NCBI GenBank assembly: GCA_023630585.1
Contig: CM042565.1
Location: 605,513-669,512 of the forward strand
DNA: 64,000 nt
Direction: 5' to 3'
DNA from: Cranoglanis bouderius
Lineage: Eukaryota; Chordata; Actinopteri; Siluriformes; Cranoglanididae
The notes below the pieces were generated by a model. It was not told the DNA's origin. It searched no databases and saw only the letters and a list, made by a program, of their open reading frames with translations. Below, one piece after another: positions 23,082 to 36,900 of the stretch (within the stretch, counting starts at the first letter, position 1; each line of letters starts with the position of its first letter). Made by a program: the position numbers and the translations under genes.

Positions 23082-25050
23082 GACCTGGAACTTTATCGCT
23101 GGCATGGAGACCAATGACGTTCCTCTGTTTTGAAGGTTACAACCAACCTCATCAACACACGTTGCAATCAAAATATATTTATACAAAAATATTCACAAAA
23201 GCATTCTCTGCCGTGCTCGAGCAATAATAATTTTGTACATTTTTTAAAAGAATAGCTGCAGGTTGTTTAAAAACGGTCAACAATATTGCAGGCAAAATGT
23301 TCTCATAGGTGATGTATCTGTTTCTCCGCAGTAATAATCATGAACACCATCTCATATGGTAATTGGTCTGCACTTATATAGCGCCTTTTAACCTTCGCAG
23401 TTCACAAAGAGCTTTACACTGTGTCTCATTCACCACGTTTTTATAAATGAAGCATATTAAATTCAAAAATACAGTTGGTCTAGTTTAACAATTGTGGCTT
23501 TTTCAAATTAGGTCGTATTAGTAAATTAGTTTTTCTTTTCTACTTCTTATTATTATTATTTTTTTTTCATTTTTATTTATTTATTTATTTTTTTACAAAA
23601 GACAATATATCTATCAGAAGATATCTATTGAATTAGAATTAGTGCAGATGTGTAGTGAGTGAGAAAAATTCAATTTTATTGATAAAAACACAGGGAGAAT
23701 TTAGTGTATATATCGTTTTGAAAAATTGTTTGATTACAAAAATAAATGAAGAGAATCACAGCATATAGTGTGACTCTGATCAACAGCAGATGGCGCTTTA
23801 GGGCACGAGTTCTCATTCATAAAAACACAGTATCAGATAGACAGAAAGAGACAGACAGGTGAAGCAATGTAAGTATTACTTGTATTATTTTACACAGTGA
23901 ATTAGGACAGCTTTTACCTCAAATCAACATATACGTCTCATGTCATTAACAGCAGTTAGCTAACATTAGCATACAGTAGGTGTGTATTTATAAATCAACA
24001 TCTGATTTATTTATTTTATTATATTTTTTTTTTACTTGACAGAATGTTCCAGTGGGTTTTGTGGTACACTTGGGTTTTTACGGTGATGGAGGCAAAATTT
24101 CACGTTTTTTAAACATAATTGTAAACACAGTATAAAGATGGAGGTGAAGTAAATGACCCTTTGTATCATGTCTATAATATGACAGATGTTACGTAGATGC
24201 AAAAAGCAAAAGAGATCAACACACACATGTTTCCCCCCCAGGCGAATAATAACAAAGAGAAATTAATGGCAAACTTGTTATCAAATAAGAAATGACTGAG
24301 CACAAAGTAATACATTTTTTACCCGTAAGTAAGAAATATTTCTTTTTAGTTTACTGCTAAGATAATGAGAAATGTAATACGTTATAAGGAGTCTTAACAT
24401 ATAATGCAACAGTTACTTCACATAACAATTTGAAGTGCAAAATAAATGTGCCGCTTTGTCACTAAGGCAGAGCATTAATTATACACAAGAATATTGCGTG
24501 TTTGTAATATTTGTAACAGGAGTGCAATTAGAATTGAAGATTTAACGTGAGTTAATTAAATGTAAGAAAAGTGGACGATATGATACAAGTTGTTCCTTTA
24601 GAAGAATATTTTCCAGCTGCAAAAAAGAATTATGTAGAGACTTTATTATGTGTAAGACAGTAGCAAAGTAAGTTTAAGTAAAATAATTCCCTATAAAACA
24701 CATTTAACCAGGAGCCTGAATAATAAACCTGTGATAATTATAATGCCCTTGTTTTATGCTTTAGGCGTGTCATTAGATCTAATTGTAGATAAGTAGTATT
24801 TTATTGTTAATTCACTCGGAAATACGTGTTTAACGCCACCTGAATGGACATTCAATCAGTTACATCGTGGGAGCGGCAGTGGGCCATCAAGAACCATCCA
24901 TGAACAAAGGGTTACATGAGTTTAATTATCTTTCAGAAAGACATCTGTCTAGACAATCCTATCGCCTCACCATGTGGGGTTCATACCTTTAACGCCACCA
25001 GTACCATGAGAATGGAAAGTGATCACATCAAATGCCACCCTTCATTTACA
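23082..25050. other. Non-coding AT-rich interval (copy 2)
   Basis: Copy-2 counterpart of 3661-5630, with the same dispersed-repeat stretch (about 23370-23435) and no gene. Confidence 0.6.
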
Positions 25051-25078
25051 TTTGAGTGAAACTTCATTTACTTTACAT

Positions 25079-25300
25079 GCAGAAACCCTGGTTTGAAATA
25101 CTGTATAAAAGGTCTGTGAGTTCGTTCAGGGCCCATTTTGACTCCGAGGAACCCGAAGTGCTTCACGTACTTTGCCATTGCCATTCTGCAATAAAGCTAC
25201 TCTTCATTGAGATCTTCGAGATCGGCAGCTTCTTTTTTTTCTTACGTTGGCGAGACATCCAGCGAGGGATTCCTGAAAAAAAAAAGCAGGAAAAGGTAAG
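25079..25300 (+). promoter_or_regulatory. LTR-like promoter and leader (copy 2)
   Basis: Same ordered TATA, AATAAA, TTGGCGAGACATCC and GGTAAG signals as at 5660-5880. Confidence 0.35.
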
Positions 25301-26352
25301 AAAGACGGGTTTTTCTTCTTTTGTGCTGTTTCTTTCTTTCTTTCTTTTTTGTCAGGGAACCGCCTCGTTTAAAAATATCTAGAAAGAAGTTAGGGTTAAA
25401 ATAGAAAAGAATTTAGTTTATTCAGCATTAATAGGAGCCTGTTAAGGCCTCTTAAGCCTGTTCTGTACAATTCTGTTTAAGATTCTAACGTAATTGAACC
25501 AATCCGATGCAGTGTGGTGGCGGAATTGTAAGTTACCTTAGTTTTTAAAGTAACTGAAACTCGTTAGGCGCCATTCCACCGAATGGGCGACATTTGCCTG
25601 TTGTAACTTTTAAAAATTAAAATTCATTATTTTTAAAAATCTTTTTTCAACACTGAATCTAATAGCGCACATTTTCCACTGTTCAAGATGTATACTGGTC
25701 AATCTCGGGTAACTTTATTTAATTTTTTACAAGTTTTCAAAGTGGGAGATGGACGCATTTTTCTCAGTCCTGTTACCAAAAATCATGCGTCTTTTAAAAA
25801 GCAAGTTTAAAAGTTTAAAATTTCTTTCTTTTCTTCCCACAAAAGTATTTAAAGAAATGGTTTCGTTGCGTGTTTAAATAATTGATATTTCTCACAAAAA
25901 AAATCAGTATATATGCACACTATGTGCTTTTTTTTTTTTTTTTTAAATGCAAAGCCATTTTTTTCATTTCAAAGGAAACCTAAACCTCAGGTTTAATTTA
26001 TTTTTTTATCATGTAATTAATTAAACTGTTGGTTAAATGATGGACACAATTGAGACAAAGCAGTGGGTTAACTTTATTTTTTAGAGAAAAACAATTTAAT
26101 AACAGGAATGTGCGTCCGTACTCTCTCTCGCGCTCTCTCTCTCGCTCTCTCTCTATTTCTGTGTGTGTGTGTGTGTGTGTGTGCGTGTGTGTGTGTGTGT
26201 GGGGGTGGGGGTGGGGGTATGTCTGTGAGTGTGTGTGTGTCTGTGATCGCAAACCTTACAATATGACCTGTTTACACACCAATACAGTGGGGTCATTTGT
26301 TATTTTGGGGACCTAAAATCGAGTCCCCACAATATTAAGCGTTGCATCATGT

Positions 26353-27152
26353 CTATTTTATCGAGCTGAACACCTCCCTCTCTCTTAAAATTTTGGAGAC
26401 AAAATTTTTAAGGGTTCTGGTCAAGCTGGTTTTCACAATGTTGGACACCATCTGAAAGAAGCGCACCATCTTCTCCCACTGCTCCTTCACTCTTCCCATG
26501 GCATCCATACCTTTGACCAGCATTTGTATGGTGGTGTTAAAGTCTATCTCTTTGACCTCACAGTTCCTCATGGTGATCAGGATTTCAGTCAGCTCCTTTT
26601 GGTTCTTCTCCATGTTCTCTACACTCTTCTCATAGATCTCTCTTGTCTTGTCCAGTTGAGCTCGGCTCTGCTCTATGCGGAACCTGGCGTTCTCTGATGC
26701 CCTTTCTGAAACATTCACCTTCTCGGATTTACTTTCTTCTTGATACATCATTGGTGGTTTGGGAGTCAGAGAAGGAGACTTTGTGATGTCTTTACTTTTG
26801 CTGTCGAAAATGCGAGCTGATTCAGTCAGTTTTCTGATCCTTTCAATCAACTCATTTGCTTTGGCATCTTCACATTTCCCCTCTGGTGCATACTTTGCTA
26901 GTTCTGCAGAGATTGCAATGCCCTCATCACATATGTTTTGGGCATCCTGATTTGCTTTGCAGTTTGGGCTTTTTTCTAAACTCTCCTTGATTCTTTTGAA
27001 CTGATCTGCCTGGAAATCTGTTACTGTAGCTTTATTCTTTTGATCATACAAGTCTTTCCAGTTAATCGTGTTGACCTGCAAAAATGTTTGAACATTCTCT
27101 GTGCATTTTAGGATTTCTGCAGACTTGCTATAAATATTAATTACATCAACAC
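26353..27152 (-). CDS. Unidentified coiled-coil protein exon, fused to an RTE fragment (copy 2)
   Basis: Same charged helical segment as in copy 1, within the open frame 26353-27402. The C-terminus differs: the C run of copy 1 is replaced by CTCTCTC, giving a shorter tail after KILR. A few residues differ (for example Asn and Gly for Lys and Asp near the NCKA and ICDE motifs). The frame is intact. Function unknown. Confidence 0.48.
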
Positions 27153-28325
27153 CACCATACTGCTGCTCACAAATGCTCACTTCTCCCCTTAGCCTTGCTT
27201 CCACTACTCTTTCCCACAACTTCATTGTATGGCTCATCAGCTTAATACCTCTGTATTTTCCACAACTCTGCACATCTCCCTTGTTCTTAAAAATCGGCAC
27301 CAAAACACTTCTCCTCCATTCCTCAGGCATCCTCTCACTCTCTAAGACCTCGTTGAACAACCTAGTTAAAAACTCTACTCCATCTCTCCTAGACACTTCC
27401 ATACCTCCACTGGTATGTCATCAGGACCAACCGCCTTTCCTCTCTGCATCCTCTTCAAAGCTCTCCTAACTTCACCCTCGCTAATCCTTTCTACTTCCTG
27501 CTCAACAATATTTGCCTCTACTACTCTTCTCTCTCTGTCATTTTCCTCATTCATCAGTTCCTCAAAGTACTCCTTCCATCTTTCCCTCACCCTCCTGTCA
27601 CCTGTCAACACATTTCCATCTCTATCTTTAATCACTCTAACCTGCTGCACATCCTTACCATCTCTATCCCTCTGCCTCGCCAACCGATACAAATCCCTCT
27701 CACCTTCCTTACTATCTAACCTTGCATACATGTCCTCATAAGCTTTCTGTTTGCCACCTCTATCTTAACCTCACGCTGCATCTCCCTATATTCCTGTCTA
27801 CTTTCCTCCGTCCTCTCACTGTCCCACTTCTTCCTAGCTAACCTCTTCCTCTGGATACTCTCCTGAACTTCCTCATTCCACCACCAAGTCTCCTTGTCTT
27901 CTTTCCTCCTTCCAGATGACACACCTAGCACCTTCCTGCCTGTCTCCCTGATCACTTTGGCTGTAGTAGTCCAGTCATCTGGAAACACCTCCTGACCACC
28001 TAAAGTCTGTCTCAACTCCTCCCTGAAAACCGCACAGCACTCTTCCTTTTCCAACTTCCACCACTTTGTCTTCTGCTCTGCCTTTGCTCTCTTCATCTTC
28101 CTCACCACCAGAGTCATCTTACACACCACCATCCTATGTTGTCTATCTACACTCTCTCCTACCACTCCTACCTACTATGGCGGTCGTTGTTAACCCGGGC
28201 CCCGACCGATCCGGTATGGAAGTCATGTTAGTGATTCGCATATTGAATTTGGCAAAAGTTTTACGTCGGATGCCCTTCCTGACACAACCCTCTCTATTTA
28301 TCCGGGCTTGGCACAAAAAGTACAC
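27153..28325 (-). mobile_element. RTE-clade LINE fragment (copy 2)
   Basis: Same fragment as in copy 1. A 7-bp deletion near 27750 between TTTG direct repeats adds a second frameshift, splitting the frame into 27375-27731 and 27716-28165. The leader part also lacks the GGCCCG seen in copies 1 and 3 (near 28305). Confidence 0.85.
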
Positions 28326-28585
28326 TGGCTTGTGACCTCCTGTGGCTAGACTGTGTAACAAACACTTATAATAAACAATATCCACTTTACTCCGACACAC
28401 AGAAACAAAACGCTCAGAAACCACAACTGAATATCAGCTAAATAAAAGCTACATCAATCCCAGACTCTGACTGAACTGCACATGACTGAGAGGAGGAAAG
28501 TTGTGTTTGAGAAGAAAAGATCCAGAGAGTGTGTTCTGCTGGAGACCGGACTGTTCTTCCTGATCTGTTCTGTCTATTGAGCTTG

Positions 28586-28763
28586 TACATTTACATTTAC
28601 GGCATTTGGCAGACGCCCTTATCCAGAGCGACTTACATTTATTTCATTTATACATCTGAGCAGTTGAGGGTTAAGGGCCCTGCTCAAGGGCCCAACAGTG
28701 GTGGCTTGGCGGTGCTGGGGTTTGAACTCATGACCTTCCGACCAGTAGCCCAATGCCTACCAC
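28586..28763 (-). mobile_element. tRNA-derived SINE (copy 2)
   Basis: Copy-2 counterpart of the SINE at 9151-9330, differing near the GGGCC(T/C)(C/T)GCTCAAG stretch. Confidence 0.85.
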
Positions 28764-29579
28764 TGCACGTGTGTCATGTGTACCGTTGTACATGTGACTG
28801 TGGGACATTCCCTGTACACACACTGCTATGGAAATGAGTGTTTTCATACTGTGTCACAGTTTCCACTGTCTCTTTAACCCGGGTTATAGTTTTATGAACT
28901 TGTTTGTTTGTTTGTTTGTTTTTTACAAAGTTAAACTCTTTAAAAAAGGTTTCCATCTGGTACCTTAATATATTTTCAGTTTGTTCTTTCAGGAGAGCCA
29001 GTGAAGCTTCCTTTACAGGAAGAACCCTGATATCTTCTAGACTAACGACCTGAACACCTCAGAACACTCTGCTTACACAGACACACGATGAACCCCAGAC
29101 GAGTTGCACAAACATTACACTACACTCTTACAAAACATGGTTCCCTCAGGGTTCTTCAGCTAGTTAAAGGTTCCTGGTAAAGAGAGAACCTGAGCGAGAA
29201 CTAGTGAACACCTCGGGGTTGTAAGTGTGTAAAACAGTGAAACAGTGTGATGGTGAGAGCAGAAATGAAGTTTACACTTTTAAAAGTGTGGAAATGAGAT
29301 TTATTATCAATTCACTTTTACACAATAGAAAAAATGTTTTTAAAAAAATAGGAAATGATTGACAGACATCATTAGATTTTTTTCTAAGATACATTCCAAA
29401 TCTTTCCATGAGATGAGCACAAGATAAAATACATAATTATACTGAACATGACCGACATTTAACACGTATAAATAAATATGTCAACATTTATCACTTAATG
29501 AAATGAATAGGTTTTGTTTTTATTGTTCTACATTCACAGCAACAAGCTTTAATCACATTTCTGAGAATAAGCACCTGAT

Positions 29580-29580
<1 letters not shown>

Positions 29581-29651
<71 letters not shown>

Positions 29652-29657
29652 GAGAGA

Positions 29658-29701
<44 letters not shown>
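29581..29701. repeat. (GA)n array (copy 2)
   Basis: Shorter counterpart of the GA array at 10151-10363. Confidence 0.98.
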
Positions 29702-29704
<3 letters not shown>

Positions 29705-29788
29705 TGTAAAGTTTCTGTAACTCCCTCAGTGTCCTGGTGTAATAAAGTCATCATTACAGAATATGGCTGTGTGAACAAGCAGCAGATC

Positions 29789-29789
29789 C

Positions 29790-29820
<31 letters not shown>
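29789..29820. repeat. Tetranucleotide repeat (TTTA)n (copy 2)
   Basis: Same position and flanks as 10450-10511, but the motif is TTTA. Confidence 0.97.
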
Positions 29821-30531
29821 TAGCTTTAACGTTTACCCTCCCCGGAGTCTGACTCGCTTTAATCTCTGTGCTTTAGTCTCCTGTAATGCTTTTTATTGGT
29901 TTATTCCCTTATATTGGTGTTTTATTTCATTGCCTGGTTTGGACTGACCTGAGGTCTTTATGTGCTGGAGAAATAAACATGAGCCGACCTGCAGGTCAGC
30001 AGGAACACACTCGGCCTCGGCAGTGACGGAGGTGTAGATAAAATTACACCACACACTCTTAAAGTCATTAAGGAAACAGGTACAGTAAATACATAAAGTA
30101 CATAAATAAATGGGTATGTGAGTAAATAAGTAACAGCATAAAGAAACGATTCTAGACTTTCATTTGAAATCCATCATGGCCGCTGTTTGCGTCTATCACT
30201 GATCGACACTGCGGGACACGTCGCTTCATAGTTTTTGTTTCTGTGTGGTGAATCGGCACACACACACACTCGGTACAGAAGTGTACACACGTGTAAACCG
30301 GCTAACGTGGTGCAGTAATCATGCACCATCACGGCCATGTGGTAGAGGCACAGGAATAAAACCTGAGCTGAACACCATGACGTTACAGGTTCTGAGATAT
30401 AAGTGAAATGTAAGAGTTTATATAAACACTAATAACAGTGAATAACAGGACACACTGCTGCACTAAAACCCTTTCGTTTACAGGTTACACTCGAGCACGG
30501 GGTTTTCCTGCTTTTACCCAATGCACATAAA

Positions 30532-30591
<60 letters not shown>

Positions 30592-30688
30592 CCCACCATT
30601 GGGACCCTGAGTAATGCTTGACCATAACCGTGGATAATGCACGACTCCTAACGGGAAATAAACGACCAATCATCCTACATAATGATCC

Positions 30689-30946
30689 TTAATGGTTATG
30701 AGACACGTTCAGCTTGATGTTTTCAGGATTCGGTGTGCTGTGATCAGGATCACGTCTCCAACACTTTTTCACTTTCCTCCGGATAAAACAGCAGCACTTT
30801 ACTATCCATTCAAAAGCAAACACACCCAGACCCAGGCAGAATCCCACCACCACTCCTCTGTACTCCTGCGCAAATATGCGCTTCATGTTCCAGTGGTCCT
30901 CTTTACCTGAAGAAAACAACAACACACGTCATCATCTGATACTTTT

Positions 30947-30996
<50 letters not shown>

Positions 30997-31706
30997 CTGA
31001 TCTCGAGTAAAGATCCAATACCTCTACAGCTAAACACTGTACTTTAATTTTTTTTTAAACCAGAGGATTTATTTACACAATTACTTTTACCTTTTATCAC
31101 GTCCCACAGCTTATAGTTCACAGAAGTCACACGTACACTCACTTCCTGCTTCCTCATATCCTGTCTAGCTACACGTCTCCAATTCCAGTGTGTCTATTCT
31201 TATTTTATATAATGCCATGTTTAAAATAAGTTAATAAGGCAGTGTGTAACAGTCGCGTACCTTTTACAGGCACAGTGTTGTTGGCGTCTGTGTTATTTCC
31301 TGGAACGATGAAAGCAGACGTGTCAGTGACATAAACAAACGCAACTCCTACACCGTTAACCAGGAATATTAAACCCAGGTCAGTGCTGAGTCGTACCTGT
31401 GAGCGTGAGCGTGTGTGTGGATATAACCTCGTCGTTATCAGCGTCCCGCACGGTGTACAGGCCGCGGTCGGTCTCCTTCACCGCAGTCAGGGCCAGTGAG
31501 CATTTAAACCACACTCTCTTCTCGTACTCAGGCTCGCAGCGAACATTACGTCCGTCGGCTGTACAGACCGGGAGCGAGGCAGGGCTCTGACCTCCATCTC
31601 CACCGCTCCTGTTGAACACGACCTCCACCCGCTCACGGATCCCAAAATCCATAACGAGGGGATCTCCAGGACGGATCCGTTCCATCAAGTCAACAGCTGA
31701 GGAGAT

Positions 31707-31748
<42 letters not shown>

Positions 31749-32678
31749 AGTCCCTTTCCACCTCTTCAGCCTTCATGTATCATCAGAAGTAACTCATTTT
31801 TTTATTTATTGTGAGTTTTAATATCAAATCATCATCAGAGTGAATACTGATAAAGCTCATGAGCTCTTTTTTCCCCTCGTCAATGAGAAAGCTGTATATA
31901 TAATGAGAAAGTATTATTACACACTATCACTACAACGTGGACAGAACGCACGGACACTTACGCGCAATGCGCAGACTCACGTCACAGACGTCCTGGACGT
32001 CACACCGACACGTGTACCAGCCACGCCTACTGTAATCAGCTCCAGTCACGGTGAGAGACAGATTCCCCATCATGTACTGATCATGAGAGATGATAAACCC
32101 CTCCTCACAGCTGCAGGACGTCTGATCACACCGAGCCACAACGACATTTCGACCCGGATTCCGGACCATGATCCATTTCACCGAACCTGAACATTTCCGT
32201 AGGCAGGGCAGAGTAGCGGGCTGATGAAGCTTCGTTATTGTAGAGGTAAAGCCAGGTACAGGAGACACACCTGCAGCAAAACACACAGAGAGAACATTAC
32301 TATCAGATGAACTGAGGGTGGGTATTCGGAGTCTGAGTCACGTCAGTGTTCACGTGGGGAAAGCTGCTGGTGTTCAGAGTCGGGTTACGCAGCTGCTTCA
32401 CTGGATTTTCTGACCTCCACATTCAGATGATTAAATTCACCTGCGTGTAGCTCACACCTCCGATGTTTTCAGAACCTTTTCATAGACGTTAAAGTCACTA
32501 CATTATTAATTCATGAGCCGTGTCATATTTACGTAGTTAACATTGTCCTCAGTTAACTTCTGACTTAAGTCTGTAGTTAGGTCTGACGTCTGAATACTAA
32601 AAAAATCAAAAACAAAGCAAACTTACTGGCAGCAATCATCAGACAAAATGGGATCATGTGCATGGTGAAGGTCTTCAT
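30689..32678 (-). CDS. Ig-superfamily type I membrane receptor (copy 2)
   Basis: Exons: signal 32627-32678, Ig1 31962-32270, Ig2 31397-31696, stalk 31261-31299, terminal 30689-30906. All frames and splice sites are intact, 305 aa. Relative to copy 1: Met for Lys before GNLSL in Ig1, Arg for His in NV(H/R)CEPE of Ig2 (both shared with copy 3). Uniquely, Glu replaces Ala in the middle of the membrane segment (VFAFEWIV), through a GCC-to-GAA change at two adjacent bases near 30810. An acidic residue in a membrane helix is unusual for a receptor and may change partner choice or stability. Confidence 0.85.
31709..31746. repeat. (CA)n next to the Ig2 splice acceptor (copy 2)
   Basis: 38-nt counterpart of 12391-12418. 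Confidence 0.97.
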
Positions 32679-32842
32679 ATCTACAGAAACAGAAGGGAAA
32701 CAGAGCTATGGTCAATGAAACATTAAGTCCCAGTTTAAACCCTGCTGTATTTACACACTTTCATTCAGTGCACACACTCACATCACACTGCAGCTAACGT
32801 CAGTCTCTCTCTGTTTATTTCACTTCAGTATCATTTATAGTC

Positions 32843-32891
<49 letters not shown>

Positions 32892-33278
32892 AGTCTAGTG
32901 AACACTGATGGGCTTCACACTGCTCCCACTGCAGGATTAAATGGTAAATGAGGAAAGAACTGCAAAATATTTGTAGACAAAAGCGAAAGGCTCAGAGCTA
33001 CATGTGAGGAGTGTGTACACAGACAGAGGTAGAAATATCTAAGGGAGGTATTTCCTAACACTCCACATAAGACTTTACTGTATGATGTCACTCACTACTT
33101 CCTGACCTTTACACAGGGTTTACTGATTAAACTCACATGTGTATGTGTGTGTTTGTGTAGGGCAGAAACTGGGGTTCCTTATGAAGTTAAAGTGTTTAAA
33201 TTAAAAAGATATTCAAATTAGGGGGAACATTTTAGTCTCCTCCAAACATTCACACAGTGAGGTGTAATATTCCCTCTG

Positions 33279-33799
33279 TATACGTGTATAAGTGTATAAG
33301 TGTGTAAGTGTATAAGTGTGTAATGTATAAGTGTGTATGTGTATAAGTGTGTGTGTGTATAAGTGTATAAGTGTGTATGTGTATAAGTGTGTAAGTGTAT
33401 AAGTGTGTATGTGTGTAAGTGTATAAGTGTGTAAGTGTATAAGTGTATAAGTGTGTAAGTGTGTAAGTGTATAAGTGTGTAAGTGTATAAGTGTATATGT
33501 GTGTAAGTGTATAAGTGTATGTGTGTAAGTGTGTAAGTGTGTATGTGTATAAGTGTATAAGTGTGTAAGTGTATAAGTGTGTATGTGTATAAGTGTGTGT
33601 GTATGTGTATAAGTGTGTATGTGTATAAGTGTGTGTGTATATGTATAAGTGTGTATGTGTAAGTGTGTATGTGTGTATGTGTATAAGTGTGTATGTGTAT
33701 AAGTGTGTGTATAAGTGTGTAAGTGTATATGTGTATAAGTGTGTATGTGTATAAGTGTGTAAATGTATAAGTGTGTATGTGTATAAGTGTGTAAGTGTA
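33279..33799. repeat. Minisatellite array A (copy 2)
   Basis: Same 8-mer family, about 520 bp, the shortest of the three. Confidence 0.97.
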
Positions 33800-33930
33800 C
33801 ACACCCTTATGTTTACAAGTTAAACACTGTACACAGCAGGTGTTTGGTTTGATTGTGATTAGCAGCAGCATGTAAGTCAGTGTGTTAGTCACACATTACG
33901 TCACTGCGGGAAGGAAAAGGATCAGCTGTG

Positions 33931-36900
33931 AATGTGTGTATTTGTATGAGCGTATGAGTGTGTAATGAGTTTGAGTGTGTAAGGAGTGTGAGTGTGTAAT
34001 GAGTGTGTAATGAGTGTGTGTGTGTGATGAGTGTGAGTGTGTAATGAGTGTGTAATGAGTGTGTGTGTAATGAGTGTGTAATGAGTGTGTAATGAGTGTG
34101 AGTGTGTAATGAGTGTGTAATGAGTGTGAGTGTATAATGAGTGTGTAATGAGTGAGTGTGTAATGAGTGTGTAATGAGTGTGAGTGTGTAATGAGTGTGA
34201 GTGTGTAATGAGTGTGTAATGAGTGTGAGGGTGTAATGAGTGTGAGTGTGTAATGAGTGTGTAATGAGTGTGTAATGAGTGTGAGTGTGTAATGAGTGTG
34301 TAATGAGTGTGAGTGTGTAATGAGTGTGTAATGAGTGTGAGTGTGTAATGAGTGTGAGTGTGTAATGAGTGTGAGTGTGTAATGAGTGTGTAATGAGTGT
34401 GTGTGTAATGAGTGTGTAATGAGTGTGAGTGTGTAATGAGTGTGTAATGAGTGTGAGTGTGTAATGAGTGTGAGTGTGTAATGAGTGTGAGTGTGTAATG
34501 AGTGTGTAATGAGTGTGAGTGTGTGATGAGTGTGAGTGTGTAATGAGTGTGTAATGAGTGTGAGTGTGTAATGAGTGTGAGTGTGTAATGAGTGTGAGTG
34601 TGTAATGAGTGTGTAATGAGTGTGAGTGTGTGATGAGTGTGTAATGAGTGTGAGTGTGTGATGAGTGTGAGTGTGTAATGAGTGTGTAATGAGTGTGAGT
34701 GTGTAATGAGTGTGAGTGTGTAATGAGTGTGTAATGAGTGTGAGTGTGTAATGAGTGTGAGTGTGTAATGAGTGTGTAATGAGTGTGAGTGTGTAATGAG
34801 TGTGAGTGTGTAATGAGTGTGTAATGAGTGTGAGTGTGTAATAGTGAGTGTGTAATGAGTGTGAGTGTGTAATGAGTGTGTAATGAGTGTGTGTGTAATG
34901 AGTGTGTAATGAGTGTGAGTGTGTAATGAGTGTGTAATGAGTGTGTAATGAGTGTGTAATGAGTGTGAGTGTGTAATGAGTGTGTAATGAGTGTGAGTGT
35001 GTAATGAGTGTGAGTGTGTAATGAGTGTGAGTGTGTAATGAGTGTGTAATGAGTGTGAGTGTGTAATAGTGAGTGTGTAATGAGTGTGAGTGTGTAATGA
35101 GTGTGTAATGAGTGTGAGTGTGTAATGAGTGTGTAATGAGTGTGAGTGTGAAATGAGTGTGTAATGAGTGTGAAATGAGTGTGAGGGTGGATTGAGTGTG
35201 TAATGAGTGTGTAATGAGTGTGAGTGTGGATTGAGTGTGAGTGTGTAATGAGTGTGTGTGTGTAATGAGTGTGAGTGTGTAATGAGTGTGAGTGTGGATT
35301 GAATGTGTAATGAGTGTGTAATGAGTGTGAGTGTGTAATGAGTGTGAGTGTGTAATGAGTGTGAGTGTGTATTGAGTGTGTAATGAGTGTGAGTGCGTAA
35401 TGAGTGTGAGTGTGTAATGAGTGTGAGTGTGTATTGAGTGTAATGAGTGTGTAATGAGTGTGAGGGTGTAATGAGTGTGAGTGTGTAATGAGTGTGAGTG
35501 TGTAATGAGTGTGTAATGAGTGTGAGTGTGTAATGAGTGTGTATGTAATGAGTGTGTAATGAGTGTGTGCGTAATGAGTGTGTAATGAGTGTGTAATGAG
35601 TGTGAGTGTGTAATGAGTGTGTGTGTAATGAGTGTGTAATGAGTGTGAGTGTGTAATGAGTGTGTGTGTAATGAGTGTGTAATGAGTGTGAGTGTGTAAT
35701 GAGTGTGTAATGAGTGTGAGTGTGTAATGAGTGTGTAATGAGTGTGATTGTGTAATGAGTGTGAGTGTGCAATGAGTGTGTAATGAGTGTGAGTGTGTAA
35801 TGAGTGTGTAATGAGTGTGAGTGTGTAATGAGTGTGTAATGAGTGTGAGTGTGTAATGAGTGTGTAATGAGTGTGAGTGTGTAATGAGTGTGAGTGTGTA
35901 ATGAGTGTGAGTGTGTAATGAGTGTGTAATGAGTGTGCGTGTGTAATGAGTGTGTAATGAGTGTGTAATGAGTGTGAGTGTGTAATGAGTGTGTAATGAG
36001 TGTGAGTGTGTAATGAGTGTGTAATGAGTGTGAGTGTGTAATGAGTCTGTGTGTGTAATGAGTGTGAGGGTGTAATGAGTGTGAGTGTGTATTGAGTGTG
36101 TAATGAGTGTGTAATGAGTGTGAGTGTGTAATGAGTGTGAATGTGTAATGAGTGTGAGTGTGTATTGAGTGTGTAATGAGTGTGTAATGAGTGTGAGTGC
36201 GTAATGAGTGTGAGTGTGTAATGAGTGTGAGTGTGTATTGAGTGTAATGAGTGTGTAATGAGTGTGAGTGTGTAATCAGTGTGTAATGAGTGTAAGTGTG
36301 TAATGAGTGTGTGTGTAATGAGTGTGTAATGAGTGTGTTTGTAATGAGTGTGTAATGAGTGTGTAATGAGTGTGAGTGTGTAATGAGTATGTGTGTAATG
36401 AGTGTGTAATGAGTGTGAGTGTGTAATGAGTGTGTAATGAGTGTGGAATGAGTGTGAGTGTGTAATGAGTGCGTAATGAGTGTGAGTGTGTAATGAGTGT
36501 GAGTGTGTAATGAGTGTGAGTGTGTAATGAGTGTGTAATGAGTGTGAGTGTGTAATGAGTGTGTAATGAGTGTGACTGTGTAATTAGTGTGTGTGAAATG
36601 AGTGTGTAATGAGTGTGAGTGTGTAATGAGTGTGTAATGAGAGTGTAATGAGTGTGAGTGTGTAATGAGTGTGTGTGTAATGAGTGTGTAATGAGTGTGT
36701 GTGTAATGAGTGTGTAATGAGTGTGTAATGAGTGTGAGCGTATAATGAGTGTGTAATGAGTGTGATTGTGTAATGAGTGTGAGTGTGTAATGAGTGTGTA
36801 ATGAGTGTGAGTGTGTAATGAGTGTGAGTGTGTAATGAGTGTGAGTGTGTAATGAGTGTGTAATGAGTGTGAGTGTGTAATGAGTGTGTAATGAGTGTGT

